DNA from: Thiocapsa sp.
Lineage (GTDB): Bacteria; Pseudomonadota; Gammaproteobacteria; Chromatiales; Chromatiaceae
DNA: 64,000 bases
Assembly (NCBI RefSeq): GCF_018399035.1
Contig: NZ_CP073760.1
Location: forward strand, 3,848,001 to 3,912,000
Reading direction: 5' to 3'
Numbering within the stretch: the first letter of the stretch is position 1; every line of letters starts with the position of its first letter. The notes below the pieces were generated by a model. It made no database searches. It was not told where the DNA came from and saw nothing but the letters and a program-made list of their open reading frames with translations. This document shows positions 1-9,698 of this stretch, one piece after another. The translations under genes and the position numbers were made by a program.

Positions 1-126
1 CCCAGGCGACCTCGCCTGGATCCGGAGAGGACTCCCGGTCGCGAGCGTCCCCGGGGTCCGATGGTTCGCCGTGCCCGTCGCGTCCTCCCGGATGTGCGTA
101 GCGATCTCGAATGCGTAGCTCCCGGG

Positions 127-1041
127 TCACGGCGGATCAGCCCCGGCGTCGAAGAGGCCGCCATGTCGGCGAAGATCCTCCACCACGGTGGTGATCGCGG
201 CGCCGGTGAAGTGGCCAGCCCCCTCGACCAGAACATGCTCCAAGGCGATCTTGCAGATCCGGTTGACCTCGCGGGGAATGCCGCGGCTGGCCCGAAACAG
301 AACATCCAATGCCTCGGGGTCGAAGGGGAATTCGCCCTGATAGCCGGCGACGGCAAGGCGGTGGCGGACGTACTCTCGCGTCTCGTCCGCCGTCATGGCC
401 GCGAGATGAAAGCGCAGGCTGACCCGTTGGTCGACCTGCGGCAGGTGGCGCAGGTGAGCGCGCAGCTCCGGCTGGCCGATGAGGATGAGGGTCAGGAAAT
501 TCTGGCGCTCGGAGGCGATATTGGTCAGGCCCTTGAGGGCCTCCAGGCAGGACAGATCGAGCTGCTGGGCCTCGTCCAGGAGAATGACCAGATGGCGGCC
601 TTGGCTCGCGATCTGCTCGGTCAACAGACGCTTGAAGGCGGCCAGACGGCTGTAGCGGTCGGGATAGTCCGTCGCACGCAGGCGCTGTCCCTGGATCTGG
701 CTGAGAATCTCCAGCAGGAGATCGTCGAAGCCGAGCAGGCTGTTCTCGATGCTGACCCGCGCATGGGTCTCGGCAGAGAGCCGCGCATGCAGGACGGAAC
801 GCAGCATGGTCTTGCCCGAGCCGATCTCGCCCGTGAGCAGGCCCATGCCCATGTTGCGGTCCTCGGCGAGAAACTGCAGGCGCGACAGGGCCTCCGCATG
901 TGCCGCCGAGGGGAAGAAGTAGCGTGTGTCGCGGGTATTGTCGAAGGGCGGCGCGGGTGGATTGCTTGCCGTCAGTCCTCGCTCGGAGGGATCGGTCATG
1001 TCAAGGTGCCGCCCCGTGTGTACCGATGGATCGGAGGACAT
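127..1041 (-). CDS. ExeA/GspA-like AAA ATPase of the polysaccharide locus
   Basis: This is an AAA+ ATPase of about 304 residues of the ExeA family, related to ATPases found in secretion and exopolysaccharide loci. It has Walker A GEIGSGKT and Walker B VILLDEAQQ, followed by an arginine-rich AAA lid (SRGIPREVNRICKIAL). No membrane or peptidoglycan-binding domain is visible, so it is shorter than true ExeA/GspA. The start at 1041 (MSSDPSV) is chosen because AAAGG lies about 10 nt upstream; the frame is open to 1167. It is the last gene of a minus-strand run of glycosyltransferases, 197 bp after the PEGA lipoprotein gene, which suggests a role in assembly or export of the polysaccharide. Substrate and partner are unknown. 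Confidence 0.8.
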   Translation of the reverse strand: MSSDPSVHTGRHLDMTDPSERGLTASNPPAPPFDNTRDTRYFFPSAAHAEALSRLQFLAEDRNMGMGLLTGEIGSGKTMLRSVLHARLSAETHARVSIENSLLGFDDLLLEILSQIQGQRLRATDYPDRYSRLAAFKRLLTEQIASQGRHLVILLDEAQQLDLSCLEALKGLTNIASERQNFLTLILIGQPELRAHLRHLPQVDQRVSLRFHLAAMTADETREYVRHRLAVAGYQGEFPFDPEALDVLFRASRGIPREVNRICKIALEHVLVEGAGHFTGAAITTVVEDLRRHGGLFDAGADPP

Positions 1042-1238
1042 GAATGAAGAGCCTTTGCTAAACGCCGAACGTACATCAGGAGCCGCGCCGACAAAATCAT
1101 CTTCCGAGTATATGCCAGCTTTTTTGGGTTGTAAGCACTTGCCTTGTTCCCCGCACCGGACGGGCACCTCGGCGTCATGTCAAACACCACGCCGGAGACT
1201 CGGCCGTTGCCGCGCATCGTCCGCCTTCATGGACAGGG

Positions 1239-1676
1239 CTAGCGATTCGGATCCTGCGGGTCGTTGGCCAGGGCCGGATTGTTCATGAAGAAGGTCACAC
1301 GCCTCGGGAGGTGTGGAACCCGCAGACGCTGCTCTTGGCGGGCCTGGCCCGGATAGAGTGGCTCGGCGGTCACGGTGACGGCTCGGGTGAGGCTCGAAAA
1401 CCAGAGATAGCGATTGAGCGGCGTCTGACCCACATACTCCCCGTCCACATAGATGGCCGCCGGGGTCGGTGCAGAGTCGATCTCCACCCGTGTGTTGGAC
1501 GCCCCGGGGGGGATCTCGGCGCAGGCGGCCGGGACGGGCTCGCAGGGACCAAACGACGCCTCGCAGAGGGGTCTTGCCTCGGGATAGCAGGCCAACGAGG
1601 GCGCGGCGCAACCACCGGATTGACCGGCGCCGGCGAGCACCGCGACCGCCAGGACAATGGTCCGCGCCCGGATCAT
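1239..1676 (-). CDS. PEGA-domain lipoprotein
   Basis: A 145-residue secreted protein. The N-terminus is a signal peptide with a lipobox-like GGC near residue 22, so the mature protein is probably a lipid-anchored periplasmic or surface protein. Residues about 60-125 form a PEGA domain: the stretch AAIYVDGEYVGQTPL is characteristic, and the domain is a small beta fold seen in surface and carbohydrate-associated proteins. The start overlaps the stop of the upstream glycosyltransferase as ATGA, indicating translational coupling. Four extra cysteines between residues 28 and 50 could form disulfides. The specific function is unknown; a role in polysaccharide display or export is inferred from context only. 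Confidence 0.75.
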   Translation of the reverse strand: MIRARTIVLAVAVLAGAGQSGGCAAPSLACYPEARPLCEASFGPCEPVPAACAEIPPGASNTRVEIDSAPTPAAIYVDGEYVGQTPLNRYLWFSSLTRAVTVTAEPLYPGQARQEQRLRVPHLPRRVTFFMNNPALANDPQDPNR

Positions 1677-2815
1677 GAGGCGGCTGCGGCCTCCAGTTCT
1701 TCGAGCACGGCGCGGGTGGTCGCGTCCCAGGTGAAGCGGGATGCCCGCTCGATGCCCGCGGCGACGAGGCGCACGCGCAAGGCATCGTCCGTGAGCAGGC
1801 GCGTGAGGCTCTCCGCGATGGCGGGCACGCTCAGTGGATCGAAGAGCAGCCCGGCCTCCCCGACCACCTCGGGAATGCTCGAGGTCTTGGCGGCGCACAC
1901 CGGGATCCCGCTCGCCATGGCCTCCAGCACCGGGATGCCGAAACCTTCGAAGAGCGACGGAAAGACCAGTGCATCCGCCGCGGCATAGAGTGCCGGGATG
2001 GCCTCGTTCGGGACAAAACCGGGGAAGACCACCTGATCGCTCAGCCCAAGCTCACGCACCCGCGCCTCGATCACTTCGGCACCATTCCAGCGTCCACCCA
2101 CCAGGACCAGCTTGTGCGGCAAATCGGTGTCGCGCTTGAGCGTGGCAAATGCCTCGAGCAGACGCACATGGTTCTTGCCGGGATGCTCCAAGCGGGCGAT
2201 ATAGAGGACATAGGGGTCCGGAATCCCTAGGCCGGGCGGGATCTCGGCCCGCGCCTCCGCACGCGGGCAGGGCTTGAAACGCATGAGATCCGCCCCGTTG
2301 TAGATGACCCGAATGCGCTCGGACGCAACCCGCGCAAAGGATTCCAGGTCGCGCCGGGTGGACTGGCTGACCGCGATGACCCGGGTCAAACGTCGCATCA
2401 TGCGCGGCAGGATGCGCATGATGTAAAACATCCGCGCCGCGTCGTATTTTTGCGGGACATGCAGTTGGGAGAAGTCGTGCACCGTGCCGACGCTCGGCAC
2501 CCCATAGGACCAGGCGAGCCGCCGATTGCCCGCCGGCATGAACACCAGATCGCAGGCGTGGCGCCGCAGCATCCGGGGCAGGATCACGATGTGCCAGAAG
2601 ATGCTCGCCACCGGATGGCCGGTCCAATCCGGCAGCGCGATCACACTCAAACGCGGGTGCCAGCTCTGCACCCAGGCCGCATCCGCCCGGTTGACGAAGG
2701 CGACAAAGGTCTGTTCCGGCGCCATGGCCACCAGGCGTCCGACCACGTTGGCGGCATATTGGCTGATGCCGGACTTGCCGCCATCGGTTGCGAAGGCCGA
2801 GATTCCGATCTTCAT
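1673..2815 (-). CDS. GT4-family glycosyltransferase
   Basis: A 380-residue retaining glycosyltransferase with two Rossmann (GT-B) domains. The N-terminus is MKIGISAFATDGGKSGISQY with a glycine-rich acceptor loop, and the C-terminal nucleotide-sugar domain carries the E-x7-E motif (FEGFGIPVLE, around residue 300). It should add one sugar to the lipid-linked repeat unit at the cytoplasmic face of the membrane; donor and acceptor cannot be read from sequence. It overlaps both neighbours by 4 bp (starts inside the previous gene's end, ends inside the PEGA gene start), so three genes are translationally chained. Confidence 0.88.
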   Translation of the reverse strand: MKIGISAFATDGGKSGISQYAANVVGRLVAMAPEQTFVAFVNRADAAWVQSWHPRLSVIALPDWTGHPVASIFWHIVILPRMLRRHACDLVFMPAGNRRLAWSYGVPSVGTVHDFSQLHVPQKYDAARMFYIMRILPRMMRRLTRVIAVSQSTRRDLESFARVASERIRVIYNGADLMRFKPCPRAEARAEIPPGLGIPDPYVLYIARLEHPGKNHVRLLEAFATLKRDTDLPHKLVLVGGRWNGAEVIEARVRELGLSDQVVFPGFVPNEAIPALYAAADALVFPSLFEGFGIPVLEAMASGIPVCAAKTSSIPEVVGEAGLLFDPLSVPAIAESLTRLLTDDALRVRLVAAGIERASRFTWDATTRAVLEELEAAAAS

Positions 2816-3984
2816 GCCGCGCTCTCCAGGAGTTGCATCAAGCGGTCCAGATAACCGTCGGGCTGGAAGTCCCTGCGCACCCGCGCCAGTGCGGCCTGTC
2901 CAAACGCCGCGGCCCGGTCGGGATCGGCCAGCAGGCTAGCGATGCCGGCCCCCAGGGCGTGGGTATTCGCCTCCGGAGCCAGGATGCCGGTCACCCCGTC
3001 GACGAGCCAATCCGGGATGCCCCCGACGCCGAAGGCGACGACCGGACGTGCACGCGCCATTGCCTCGATGCCGACCATGCCGAAGGGCTCGGGCCAGCGC
3101 GAGGGGACGACGCACACGGCGGCACGGGCGTAGTAGGGTTCCAGCGCCTGATGCGGAACCCAGCCCGCGAAGGTCACCCGCTCGGCGATCCCCAGCTCCA
3201 CGGCCAGGGCGCGGCAGGCGTCGAGATGGTTGCCGATACCCACGACCGTGGCGTGCCAGTCCCCGGGAACCCCCGCCAACGCCTTGAGCAAGAGGTCCAC
3301 CCCCTTGCCGCGAATGACCTGACCGACAAAGAGGATCTCCCGCTCCCGGGACGGCGGCACCGGCCGGGCCTCGGCGAGGGCCGCGGGGATCGGCGGCACG
3401 ATGGCGACGCGCCGAGCATCCAGCCCATTCATGACCAGCTCACGCTCCATCCAGCGGCTGCCCACCATGAGACAGCGTACCTCGCGGTGGGCGCGAATGG
3501 CCGCCTTGACCGCGCCCGTTCCCTTCAGGGCAATCGGCACGACGGCCCCCGGCGCGGCGCGCTGCAGCCAGCACAGATTCAAATAGCAGGCGAGGCCCGC
3601 CGGGCGGTCGCAGATCCGGCCGCTGAAGGGGAGATACTTGTGCCGGCGCGGACAGACCAGATCGTGGTCGTGGACCATGCGCACCGCAGGATAACGACGG
3701 GCCAGGTCCGCGACCCGCACCGGATCCTCGACCTTGTGCAGAAAGAGGACATCCGGGGCGAAGGCGCCGATCATGTCATCCTGCGTCCCGGTCTGCTCGA
3801 AGGCCGACAGGTAATCGTCCCCGGGCCGGGGATCCGCGTGCAACAGCCCCTGCGGCCAGCCGCGGGCCGCGAGTCCGCGCGCGGTATCCCAAAGGATCTG
3901 CTCGACCCCGCCATGAAAGCCGGCCCGCTCATGGATGTGCAGAACACGCAAAGGCGTACCGGGAGGACGATTCGGGTTGGACAT
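2812..3984 (-). CDS. GT4-family glycosyltransferase
   Basis: A 390-residue GT-B glycosyltransferase. The N-terminus VLHIHERAGFHGGVEQIL is the acceptor-side glycine loop, and the C-terminal half has the donor-site E-x7-E (EPFGMVGIEAM). The middle contains a short Cys cluster (LVCPRRHKYL, CDRPAGLACYLNLC) seen in a subset of GT4 enzymes. Start 3984 is preferred over the more upstream frame because AAGAGAG precedes it. Presumed job: one transfer step in repeat-unit synthesis. The 4-bp overlap with the next GT4 gene indicates coupled translation. Confidence 0.87.
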   Translation of the reverse strand: MSNPNRPPGTPLRVLHIHERAGFHGGVEQILWDTARGLAARGWPQGLLHADPRPGDDYLSAFEQTGTQDDMIGAFAPDVLFLHKVEDPVRVADLARRYPAVRMVHDHDLVCPRRHKYLPFSGRICDRPAGLACYLNLCWLQRAAPGAVVPIALKGTGAVKAAIRAHREVRCLMVGSRWMERELVMNGLDARRVAIVPPIPAALAEARPVPPSREREILFVGQVIRGKGVDLLLKALAGVPGDWHATVVGIGNHLDACRALAVELGIAERVTFAGWVPHQALEPYYARAAVCVVPSRWPEPFGMVGIEAMARARPVVAFGVGGIPDWLVDGVTGILAPEANTHALGAGIASLLADPDRAAAFGQAALARVRRDFQPDGYLDRLMQLLESAA

Positions 3985-4093
3985 AGGGATCTCTCTTCTT
4001 GACGGATGCGATGGCCGCGCGGCCCCGGGGCGACCCATGGGCAACTGGCGGACGACGGGCCGAGCGCATGGCGGCTCGGCCGCCCGAGAGATC

Positions 4094-5341
4094 TCAGGTC
4101 AGCCGTTTCCGCCTCCCGCGCGGCAGCTCGCGGTAGAGATCGAGAAGACGCGCGGCGATACTTGACCAGGCGTAGTCGCGGCGGGCCTTGGCTTGGCCCG
4201 CCGCGGCGATGCGCGCGGCCAGCCCCGGATCGCTCATGACTTGGATCAGGCGCGCGACTAAATCAGGGACATCGTCGGCTTTGGCGTGGAGGACATCCTC
4301 GCCGTCGCGCGTGAAGGACGGGATACCGCCGACCCGCGCGGCGACCACCGGACGGCCGGCGGCCCATGCCTCCAGGATCACGATCCCGAAGGGCTCGTGC
4401 AGAGACGGCAGGCAGAAGACCTCGGCGGCATGGTAGGCGGCGGGAAGCATGGGGTCGTCGGGGCGCAGACCGGGGATCAGGGTCACCCGCTCGTTCAGGC
4501 CCAGATCCTCGACACGGGCCATCAGGCGGTCGCGGTAGGCGGCCACGGTGACGGGGCCGATCAGCACCAGGTGCGCCTCGGGGATGCGCGCGGCAAGGGC
4601 TGCCAGTGCCTCCACCAGACCGATCTGGTTCTTCTGGTAGTCGATCCGGCTGACACAGAGGATGATGCGCCGGTCCGCGGCGATGCCATGGGCGGCGCGA
4701 AAACCGACGGCGTCGCCCTGCGCAAAGGCATCGCAGTCCACCCCGTTGGGAACCAGCTCCACCCGCTGACCGGGAAGCCTGGCTTTGGCCGCGGCGTACT
4801 CGTCGCCGCCGACGCAGACCACCGCCGCCGCATCCTCGAGCACCCGCCGCGCACCGAGCAGGGCGCCGAAAACACGCCCCCACTCCGGACGGTTCCGGAT
4901 AGGCGCCAGCATCTGGTCCATCTCGCCCTTGGGCACCTCGAAGAACCCGCCGTGCAGGGTCACCACATAGGGGATGCCGCGCCGTCGGGCGACGGTGCGC
5001 ACCACGCCCCCGACGCGCTTGCCGGTGTGGGCGTGCAGGATATCCACGCCGGGCTCGCGCAGCAGGCCGAGCAACAGGGACAGCGACAGCAGATTGCCGC
5101 CCTTCTTGTCCATGTCGCGGCGATCCTCGGCGGTCAGGCCGAGGAAAGGATAGCTGTAGGGAAAGCGCCGCACCGCCACCCCCGCGATGCTCTCGCGGCG
5201 TTGGTCCGACAGGGCCAAGCTGGTGAAGATGGCGGACGTGTGCCCGGCCTGCTGCAGCGCCCGGCTGGTCTGGAGGATGGTGGTCTCGGTGCCGCCCCAC
5301 TCCGACAGCACGAAACGCCTGGGGATCTGGATGATCTTCAT
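4094..5341 (-). CDS. GT4-family glycosyltransferase
   Basis: A 415-residue GT-B glycosyltransferase; the N-terminal segment FVLSEWGGTETTIL and the C-terminal E-x7-E motif (EPFGIVILEAW) are clear. It is the third GT4 enzyme of the locus, so the exopolysaccharide repeat unit probably has at least four sugars counting the GT2 enzyme and the initiating transferase. It starts 4 bp inside the end of the acyltransferase gene. The 109 bp between this gene and the next GT4 gene contain nothing recognisable. Confidence 0.88.
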   Translation of the reverse strand: MKIIQIPRRFVLSEWGGTETTILQTSRALQQAGHTSAIFTSLALSDQRRESIAGVAVRRFPYSYPFLGLTAEDRRDMDKKGGNLLSLSLLLGLLREPGVDILHAHTGKRVGGVVRTVARRRGIPYVVTLHGGFFEVPKGEMDQMLAPIRNRPEWGRVFGALLGARRVLEDAAAVVCVGGDEYAAAKARLPGQRVELVPNGVDCDAFAQGDAVGFRAAHGIAADRRIILCVSRIDYQKNQIGLVEALAALAARIPEAHLVLIGPVTVAAYRDRLMARVEDLGLNERVTLIPGLRPDDPMLPAAYHAAEVFCLPSLHEPFGIVILEAWAAGRPVVAARVGGIPSFTRDGEDVLHAKADDVPDLVARLIQVMSDPGLAARIAAAGQAKARRDYAWSSIAARLLDLYRELPRGRRKRLT

Positions 5342-5994
5342 CGTGTCTTCTCGGCGGTCTCCGGATCGGGAGTTGATTCGGGATCGGGTGCGCCCTTACG
5401 CCGACTCACGACCCGAGCCGGCACCCCCATGGCGATGGACCAGGGCGGAATCGAGCGGGTCACCACGGCGCCGGCCCCGATGATCGAACCCCGCCCCAGG
5501 GTCACCCCTTGCAGGACGACGACATTCAGACCGATCCAGACATCGTCCTCGATCACCACCGGGCCGGTCAGGACCGGTTGATCGTTGATCGGGATATCGC
5601 ATCGCGCGACGGCGTGCGAGACGGTGTTGATGCTGCTGTGACCGGCGATCAGGACATTGCGGCCGATGGTCACGCCGCCGTTGCCGTAGACCAGGCAGAA
5701 CGGGCCCAGCCAGGAGCGCTCGCCCAAGGTGACAAAGCCTCGATTGGCGTTGATGACCACGGCATCGTTGATGGACACGCCTGCGCCAAGCGCAATCCCG
5801 GGGTTGGCCTCGGTGTTGGCGCGCAGAGTGACGTGACGGCCGATACCCACCGCGTCGCCGAGACGGATGCGCCCGGGGTATTGGAGACTGACCCCGGCGT
5901 CGATATGACAGCCGTGCCCGAGCGCGCCGAGACGGAGTCGATAACCACCGAGGCGCACGCCCTCGCGAATTCGGCGAACGATGCTCGAGGGCAT
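5338..5994 (-). CDS. Hexapeptide-repeat acyltransferase (left-handed beta-helix)
   Basis: A 218-residue WcaF/LpxA-type transferase. Hexapeptide repeats run from about residue 30 to 190 (for example GAGVSINDAVVINA, VIEDDVWIGLNVVVLQGVTLGRGSIIGAGAVV), giving a left-handed beta-helix expected to form trimers. The conserved IGAGAVVTRSIPPWSIAMGVPARVV end is typical of acetyltransferases acting on sugars. It probably O- or N-acylates the polysaccharide. AGGAG sits 6 nt before the start. The last 20 residues are charged and probably unstructured. Confidence 0.85.
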   Translation of the reverse strand: MPSSIVRRIREGVRLGGYRLRLGALGHGCHIDAGVSLQYPGRIRLGDAVGIGRHVTLRANTEANPGIALGAGVSINDAVVINANRGFVTLGERSWLGPFCLVYGNGGVTIGRNVLIAGHSSINTVSHAVARCDIPINDQPVLTGPVVIEDDVWIGLNVVVLQGVTLGRGSIIGAGAVVTRSIPPWSIAMGVPARVVSRRKGAPDPESTPDPETAEKTR

Positions 5995-6007
5995 GGCGGC
6001 TCCTGAT

Positions 6008-7549
6008 TCAGGTGGGCTGCTGAGATGAAGGCGGCTGCGTCGGCCGCCCGCGATCGCGGATCCGGCGCAGCTTGCCCGCGATCAGTGCGCGCTCCGGGGC
6101 GGCGAGACCGCTCCAATAGAAGATCGCGTAATACACCAGGGCACTGACCGACCCTTCCAGAAAGATCCAGACGAATCCGCTGACCGGTTGCCATTGCATC
6201 AGCAGCCATGCCGTCCCCAGGGCCGGCACCAAGGGGGGGAGGCTCGGCCAGATTGCCTTGCCCGCGAAGCCCGCTACGGACAACCCCTGGTCACGACAGG
6301 CGCGCGATACCACCAGCGCGAACTCCATCAGGACGATGGCGATCAGGGTTCCCAGTGCGACACCGATCAACCCGAAAAACTGGATGAGGATGATCGACAG
6401 GATGAGGTTAAGCAGGGCGGAACCGCCCATCGCAAAGGCCACGAAGCGATGATGGCCGGTCATGCCCAGCACATTGGCGGCGTTGAACTGCACGCTGGCA
6501 AACAGCATCGCCAAGAGCAGGATACGCAGGACGGGGACCGCCTCGGCGAACGCATCCCCCATCCAGAGGATCACCAACGGCTCGGAATAGAACAGCAGCA
6601 GAGCAATGAACGGGACCGCGATGGCCAGCAGGAAGCGGGTTCCATCCGCCAGCACCCGGCGCACCGTCGCCGTGTCCCCTGCGCCCTTGGACTGGGAGAC
6701 CAAGGGCATCAGGGCGTTGGAGAACTGCTTATTCAGTAGATAGGTATACTCGGCGATCTTCGCCCCCACGGCATAGACGGCCACGGCGGTGAGCGGCAGA
6801 AAGGCGTTGATGACCACCGGATCGAGACGCAGGATGATGAGAACCGCCACGTTGGCGATGAAGAAATAGACCGAGAAGCCGAGCAGCTCGCGCACCCGCG
6901 AGCGCGTGAACAGCCTGGGGGAGACCGCGAGGCCCGGGGTTAGGTGAACGGCCAACGGCAGCATGACCGCCGGCCCCAAGAGCATGGTCACGGCCGTGGC
7001 GATGGCCATTCCCATCAGGCCGAGGCCCGCCTTCAGCAGGATCACCACCAAGGCGGCGTTGACCAGGGTCGTCACCAGCTCGATGGCATTGACCAGGTGC
7101 ATCCGTCCGCTGCCGATCAGGATCGCCTTGATCAGACTGGCCGGGAAGTTGATGGCCACCACGCTCCCCAGCAGCCAGAGCGCCAGGGTGAAGGCCTCCG
7201 CCTTGTCCGGGCTTAGATCGAACCAGCCCGCAGCCGGGCCGGCGATGATGGCCACCAAGGCGACGCACACCAGGCCAAGCACGGAGTAGACCACCAGCAG
7301 TGTGGACAGCACCTGATTGCGGCCGGCGTGGTCGCCGCTCGCCGTCAGCTCGGCAACATACTTTATGGCTGCCGTCGCAAAACCCAGGTCCAGCAGGCCG
7401 AAGAGCCCGACGACGGCGAAGATCAGCGACCAGAGCCCGAACAGTTCCAGCCCGAGATGCTCGACCGTGAAGGGGATGAGAAAGAACATCACCGCAATCC
7501 CCACGATAACGCGCAGGTAGTTGCTGGCGATGTTGAGGATCCAACGCAT
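6008..7549 (-). CDS. Polysaccharide flippase (Wzx/MATE-like)
   Basis: A 513-residue integral membrane protein with roughly 12-14 hydrophobic helices, of the oligosaccharide flippase (MOP) superfamily. It opens with LNIASNYLRVIVGIAVMFFLIPFTV and repeatedly shows short Gly/Pro-broken helices. It is expected to move the undecaprenyl-linked repeat unit across the inner membrane. GGGAG is placed 6-10 nt before the ATG. No Wzy polymerase was recognised in the window, so polymerisation must be encoded outside it or be done differently. Confidence 0.85.
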   Translation of the reverse strand: MRWILNIASNYLRVIVGIAVMFFLIPFTVEHLGLELFGLWSLIFAVVGLFGLLDLGFATAAIKYVAELTASGDHAGRNQVLSTLLVVYSVLGLVCVALVAIIAGPAAGWFDLSPDKAEAFTLALWLLGSVVAINFPASLIKAILIGSGRMHLVNAIELVTTLVNAALVVILLKAGLGLMGMAIATAVTMLLGPAVMLPLAVHLTPGLAVSPRLFTRSRVRELLGFSVYFFIANVAVLIILRLDPVVINAFLPLTAVAVYAVGAKIAEYTYLLNKQFSNALMPLVSQSKGAGDTATVRRVLADGTRFLLAIAVPFIALLLFYSEPLVILWMGDAFAEAVPVLRILLLAMLFASVQFNAANVLGMTGHHRFVAFAMGGSALLNLILSIILIQFFGLIGVALGTLIAIVLMEFALVVSRACRDQGLSVAGFAGKAIWPSLPPLVPALGTAWLLMQWQPVSGFVWIFLEGSVSALVYYAIFYWSGLAAPERALIAGKLRRIRDRGRPTQPPSSQQPT

Positions 7550-7565
7550 CAGGGGTCTCCCGGCT

Positions 7566-8750
7566 TCAGGCGTAACGCCGCCAGAGCCGCAAAAAGGTCG
7601 CGGTCGCCTCCTCGAAGGACGCCCGCGGCGGCAATGCCAGCGCCCGTGCGAGAACCGGAGGGGCGGGACCGTCGGGATGCGTCAGCAGCAGGGGCAGGGC
7701 CGAGATCAGGCGTTCCCTGGGATAGCGTCGCGACCAGCCTGGCTCGCGCAGGAGCTCGGCGAGACCGAAGTCGCGCGCGGTGATCGCCAGATGACGGAGC
7801 GCGCCCCAAGACGCCTGATCCTGTCCCTTGGGGATCGCGTGCGAGGCATAAGCAGTCCAATCGCCGATGGCGCGGCCGACGCGAATCCCTTCCAGCCAGT
7901 CCAGCGTCTCGAGCCAGATCGCCACCACGCGGGCCTGCCAAGCCTCGGTGTTCTCGGCAGCGTAACGGACATAGCTCGGATGAAACTTGTTCTCCCAAGC
8001 CTGGGTGTACAGCGCCATGAAGGGCGCCTGCCCGGGCCAGTCGCCCTCGCGCAGGCGCTCGAGCTTCGTCACATAGGAAGGATGATAGCGACGCGCTCCG
8101 GCGAGTCGGGCATCCCCGCAGGCCAGCATGGCCTTAAACAGGTACTTGAAAAACACCTCCCGTGCGGCGGCATCGAGCGTCGCGCCGCCGGCGAGCCGCT
8201 GCCGGTTCATCAGCAGGAGTGCGCCGCGGTTGAGCATCAGGCGCGTGAATTCGCCGAGTGCCAAGCCCCGGAATGGCATGGGCGGCATGGCGTCGAGGAC
8301 AGCCGGGTCTCCCGCCACCACGCGATGGCCCCAGATCATCTCCGCATTCATGAGCGAAAACTCGGCCTTGGGCAGTCGCTCGTCGCGCAGCAGCGCGAAA
8401 TCCACCTCGACACCCACCGCCTGCTCCAGCGTCTTTGCCCGATCCGCCAAGGCCAACGCGAGGGCCTTGCGCCCCGCCCGATCGAGACGGCGCACGACGA
8501 CGAAATAATCGTAGTCGTTGTAGGGCTCGGGTCGACCTTCGCGCAGGATGTAACCGCCTTCCCCGCGCCCGTACCCGCCCATGAGCACCACACCCCGGAA
8601 CACCGGCGGCGACACCAGCTCGGTCACCGCCTCGGCGATCAGCGACTGGTCATGGGCGATCCGTGCCTCGACCGCCGCGTCGCCGTCGAGCGTGTAACGC
8701 TCGCGGTCGGGCGGGGCGATGTCGGTGTCCGTTCGATCAATGCGCGACAT
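7566..8750 (-). CDS. Nucleotidyltransferase-fold protein of the polysaccharide locus
   Basis: A 394-residue cytoplasmic protein. Residues about 45-110 have the pol-beta-type nucleotidyltransferase signature GGYGRGEGG followed after about 20 residues by NDYDYFVV (metal-binding D-x-D). The remaining 280 residues are helical with no recognised domain. The start at 8750 has GGAAGG 10 nt upstream and lies 14 bp inside the end of the GT2 gene. No specific substrate is known to me for this family; it might transfer a nucleotide or alcohol-phosphate to a sugar or protein. Confidence 0.65.
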   Translation of the reverse strand: MSRIDRTDTDIAPPDRERYTLDGDAAVEARIAHDQSLIAEAVTELVSPPVFRGVVLMGGYGRGEGGYILREGRPEPYNDYDYFVVVRRLDRAGRKALALALADRAKTLEQAVGVEVDFALLRDERLPKAEFSLMNAEMIWGHRVVAGDPAVLDAMPPMPFRGLALGEFTRLMLNRGALLLMNRQRLAGGATLDAAAREVFFKYLFKAMLACGDARLAGARRYHPSYVTKLERLREGDWPGQAPFMALYTQAWENKFHPSYVRYAAENTEAWQARVVAIWLETLDWLEGIRVGRAIGDWTAYASHAIPKGQDQASWGALRHLAITARDFGLAELLREPGWSRRYPRERLISALPLLLTHPDGPAPPVLARALALPPRASFEEATATFLRLWRRYA

Positions 8751-9642
8751 CGATGCTCTGTCCTTCCAAAAGCCCGCGCCACCGCCCCCATTTCTGGACG
8801 GCGCGCAGAGGAATCGTATGCAGGAGCGCATCCAGCGAGCCCCGCGTGACGGCCCAACGCAGATCCCGGATCACCTCCATACCGAAGGGCAGCAGGCAAT
8901 AGCGCATGAACGAGGTCTTGATCTCGCCTTCGCGAAAGATCCAGGCCTCCGCCTTGCCCTCGCCGAATTGGCGCTTGAAGGATTGGCGCAACGTGTAATT
9001 ATGCGAGTGGGTCGCCGGTGCATCGGGCACGTAGCGAATCCGCAGGCCGGCCTTGCGTAAACGGTAGGACCATTCGATGTCTTCCGAATACTGGATACGG
9101 GTCTCGAACGGAAAGCGCTCGAGAACCTCGCGGCGAACCGCACAATTGGCCATCGAGAAGAAATGGACCCAAGTGGCCGCCTCCCGACCGTCCCCGAAGG
9201 CGCGTTCGGTATCCTTCTCGAAGAGTGCGCGGCAGTCCGGTCGCGCGGTTTGCCGACCGTAGACAGCGCCGACCTCGGGGTCGGCGAGCGGGGCAATCAG
9301 GCGCGCCAGCCAATCCTCGCGTTCCGGAGTGGCATCGGAGTTGATGAAGACCAGGACATCGCCCCCGACCGTGCGTACCGCCTCGTTCAGCACCCTGCCC
9401 GGGTTATAGGAGGCGGAGCTGTTCCGGCGGATGCGCGCGGGGTCGCTGAACGACTGGATGATCTCGAAGGTGCCGTCGGTCGAGGTCGAGTCGAAGTTCC
9501 AGAGCGCGAAGTTGCGATAGGTCTGGCGCTGGATCGCCAGCAGTGTCCCGCCGATGACAGCCCGGTCGTTGTACGAGCGCATGACGATGGCGACTCCGGG
9601 CTCGAAGCCGGCCGAACCTGTTCGATCACTTGGATCTTCCAT
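8737..9642 (-). CDS. GT2-family glycosyltransferase
   Basis: A 301-residue GT-A glycosyltransferase. It shows the N-terminal nucleotide-binding strand VAIVMRSYNDR, the WNFDSTSTDGT loop, and VFINSDATPE in the position of the DXD metal site. GT2 enzymes invert at the anomeric carbon. The start at 9642 is chosen over 9702 because AGGGG lies about 9 nt upstream. It overlaps the nucleotidyltransferase gene by 14 bp and lies 56 bp after uridine kinase. Confidence 0.85.
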   Translation of the reverse strand: MEDPSDRTGSAGFEPGVAIVMRSYNDRAVIGGTLLAIQRQTYRNFALWNFDSTSTDGTFEIIQSFSDPARIRRNSSASYNPGRVLNEAVRTVGGDVLVFINSDATPEREDWLARLIAPLADPEVGAVYGRQTARPDCRALFEKDTERAFGDGREAATWVHFFSMANCAVRREVLERFPFETRIQYSEDIEWSYRLRKAGLRIRYVPDAPATHSHNYTLRQSFKRQFGEGKAEAWIFREGEIKTSFMRYCLLPFGMEVIRDLRWAVTRGSLDALLHTIPLRAVQKWGRWRGLLEGQSIDVAH

Positions 9643-9698
9643 CCTGACAACCCCTGTTTCATGAGGCCACGAGGCGATCGCCGGGGGCGCGCGCCGGC

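Noticed and set aside
2..19. Hairpin CCAGGCG/CGCCTGG at the window start
   Set aside because: No U-run and the gene it might terminate lies outside the window, so no function can be assigned; the first 126 bp hold no gene.
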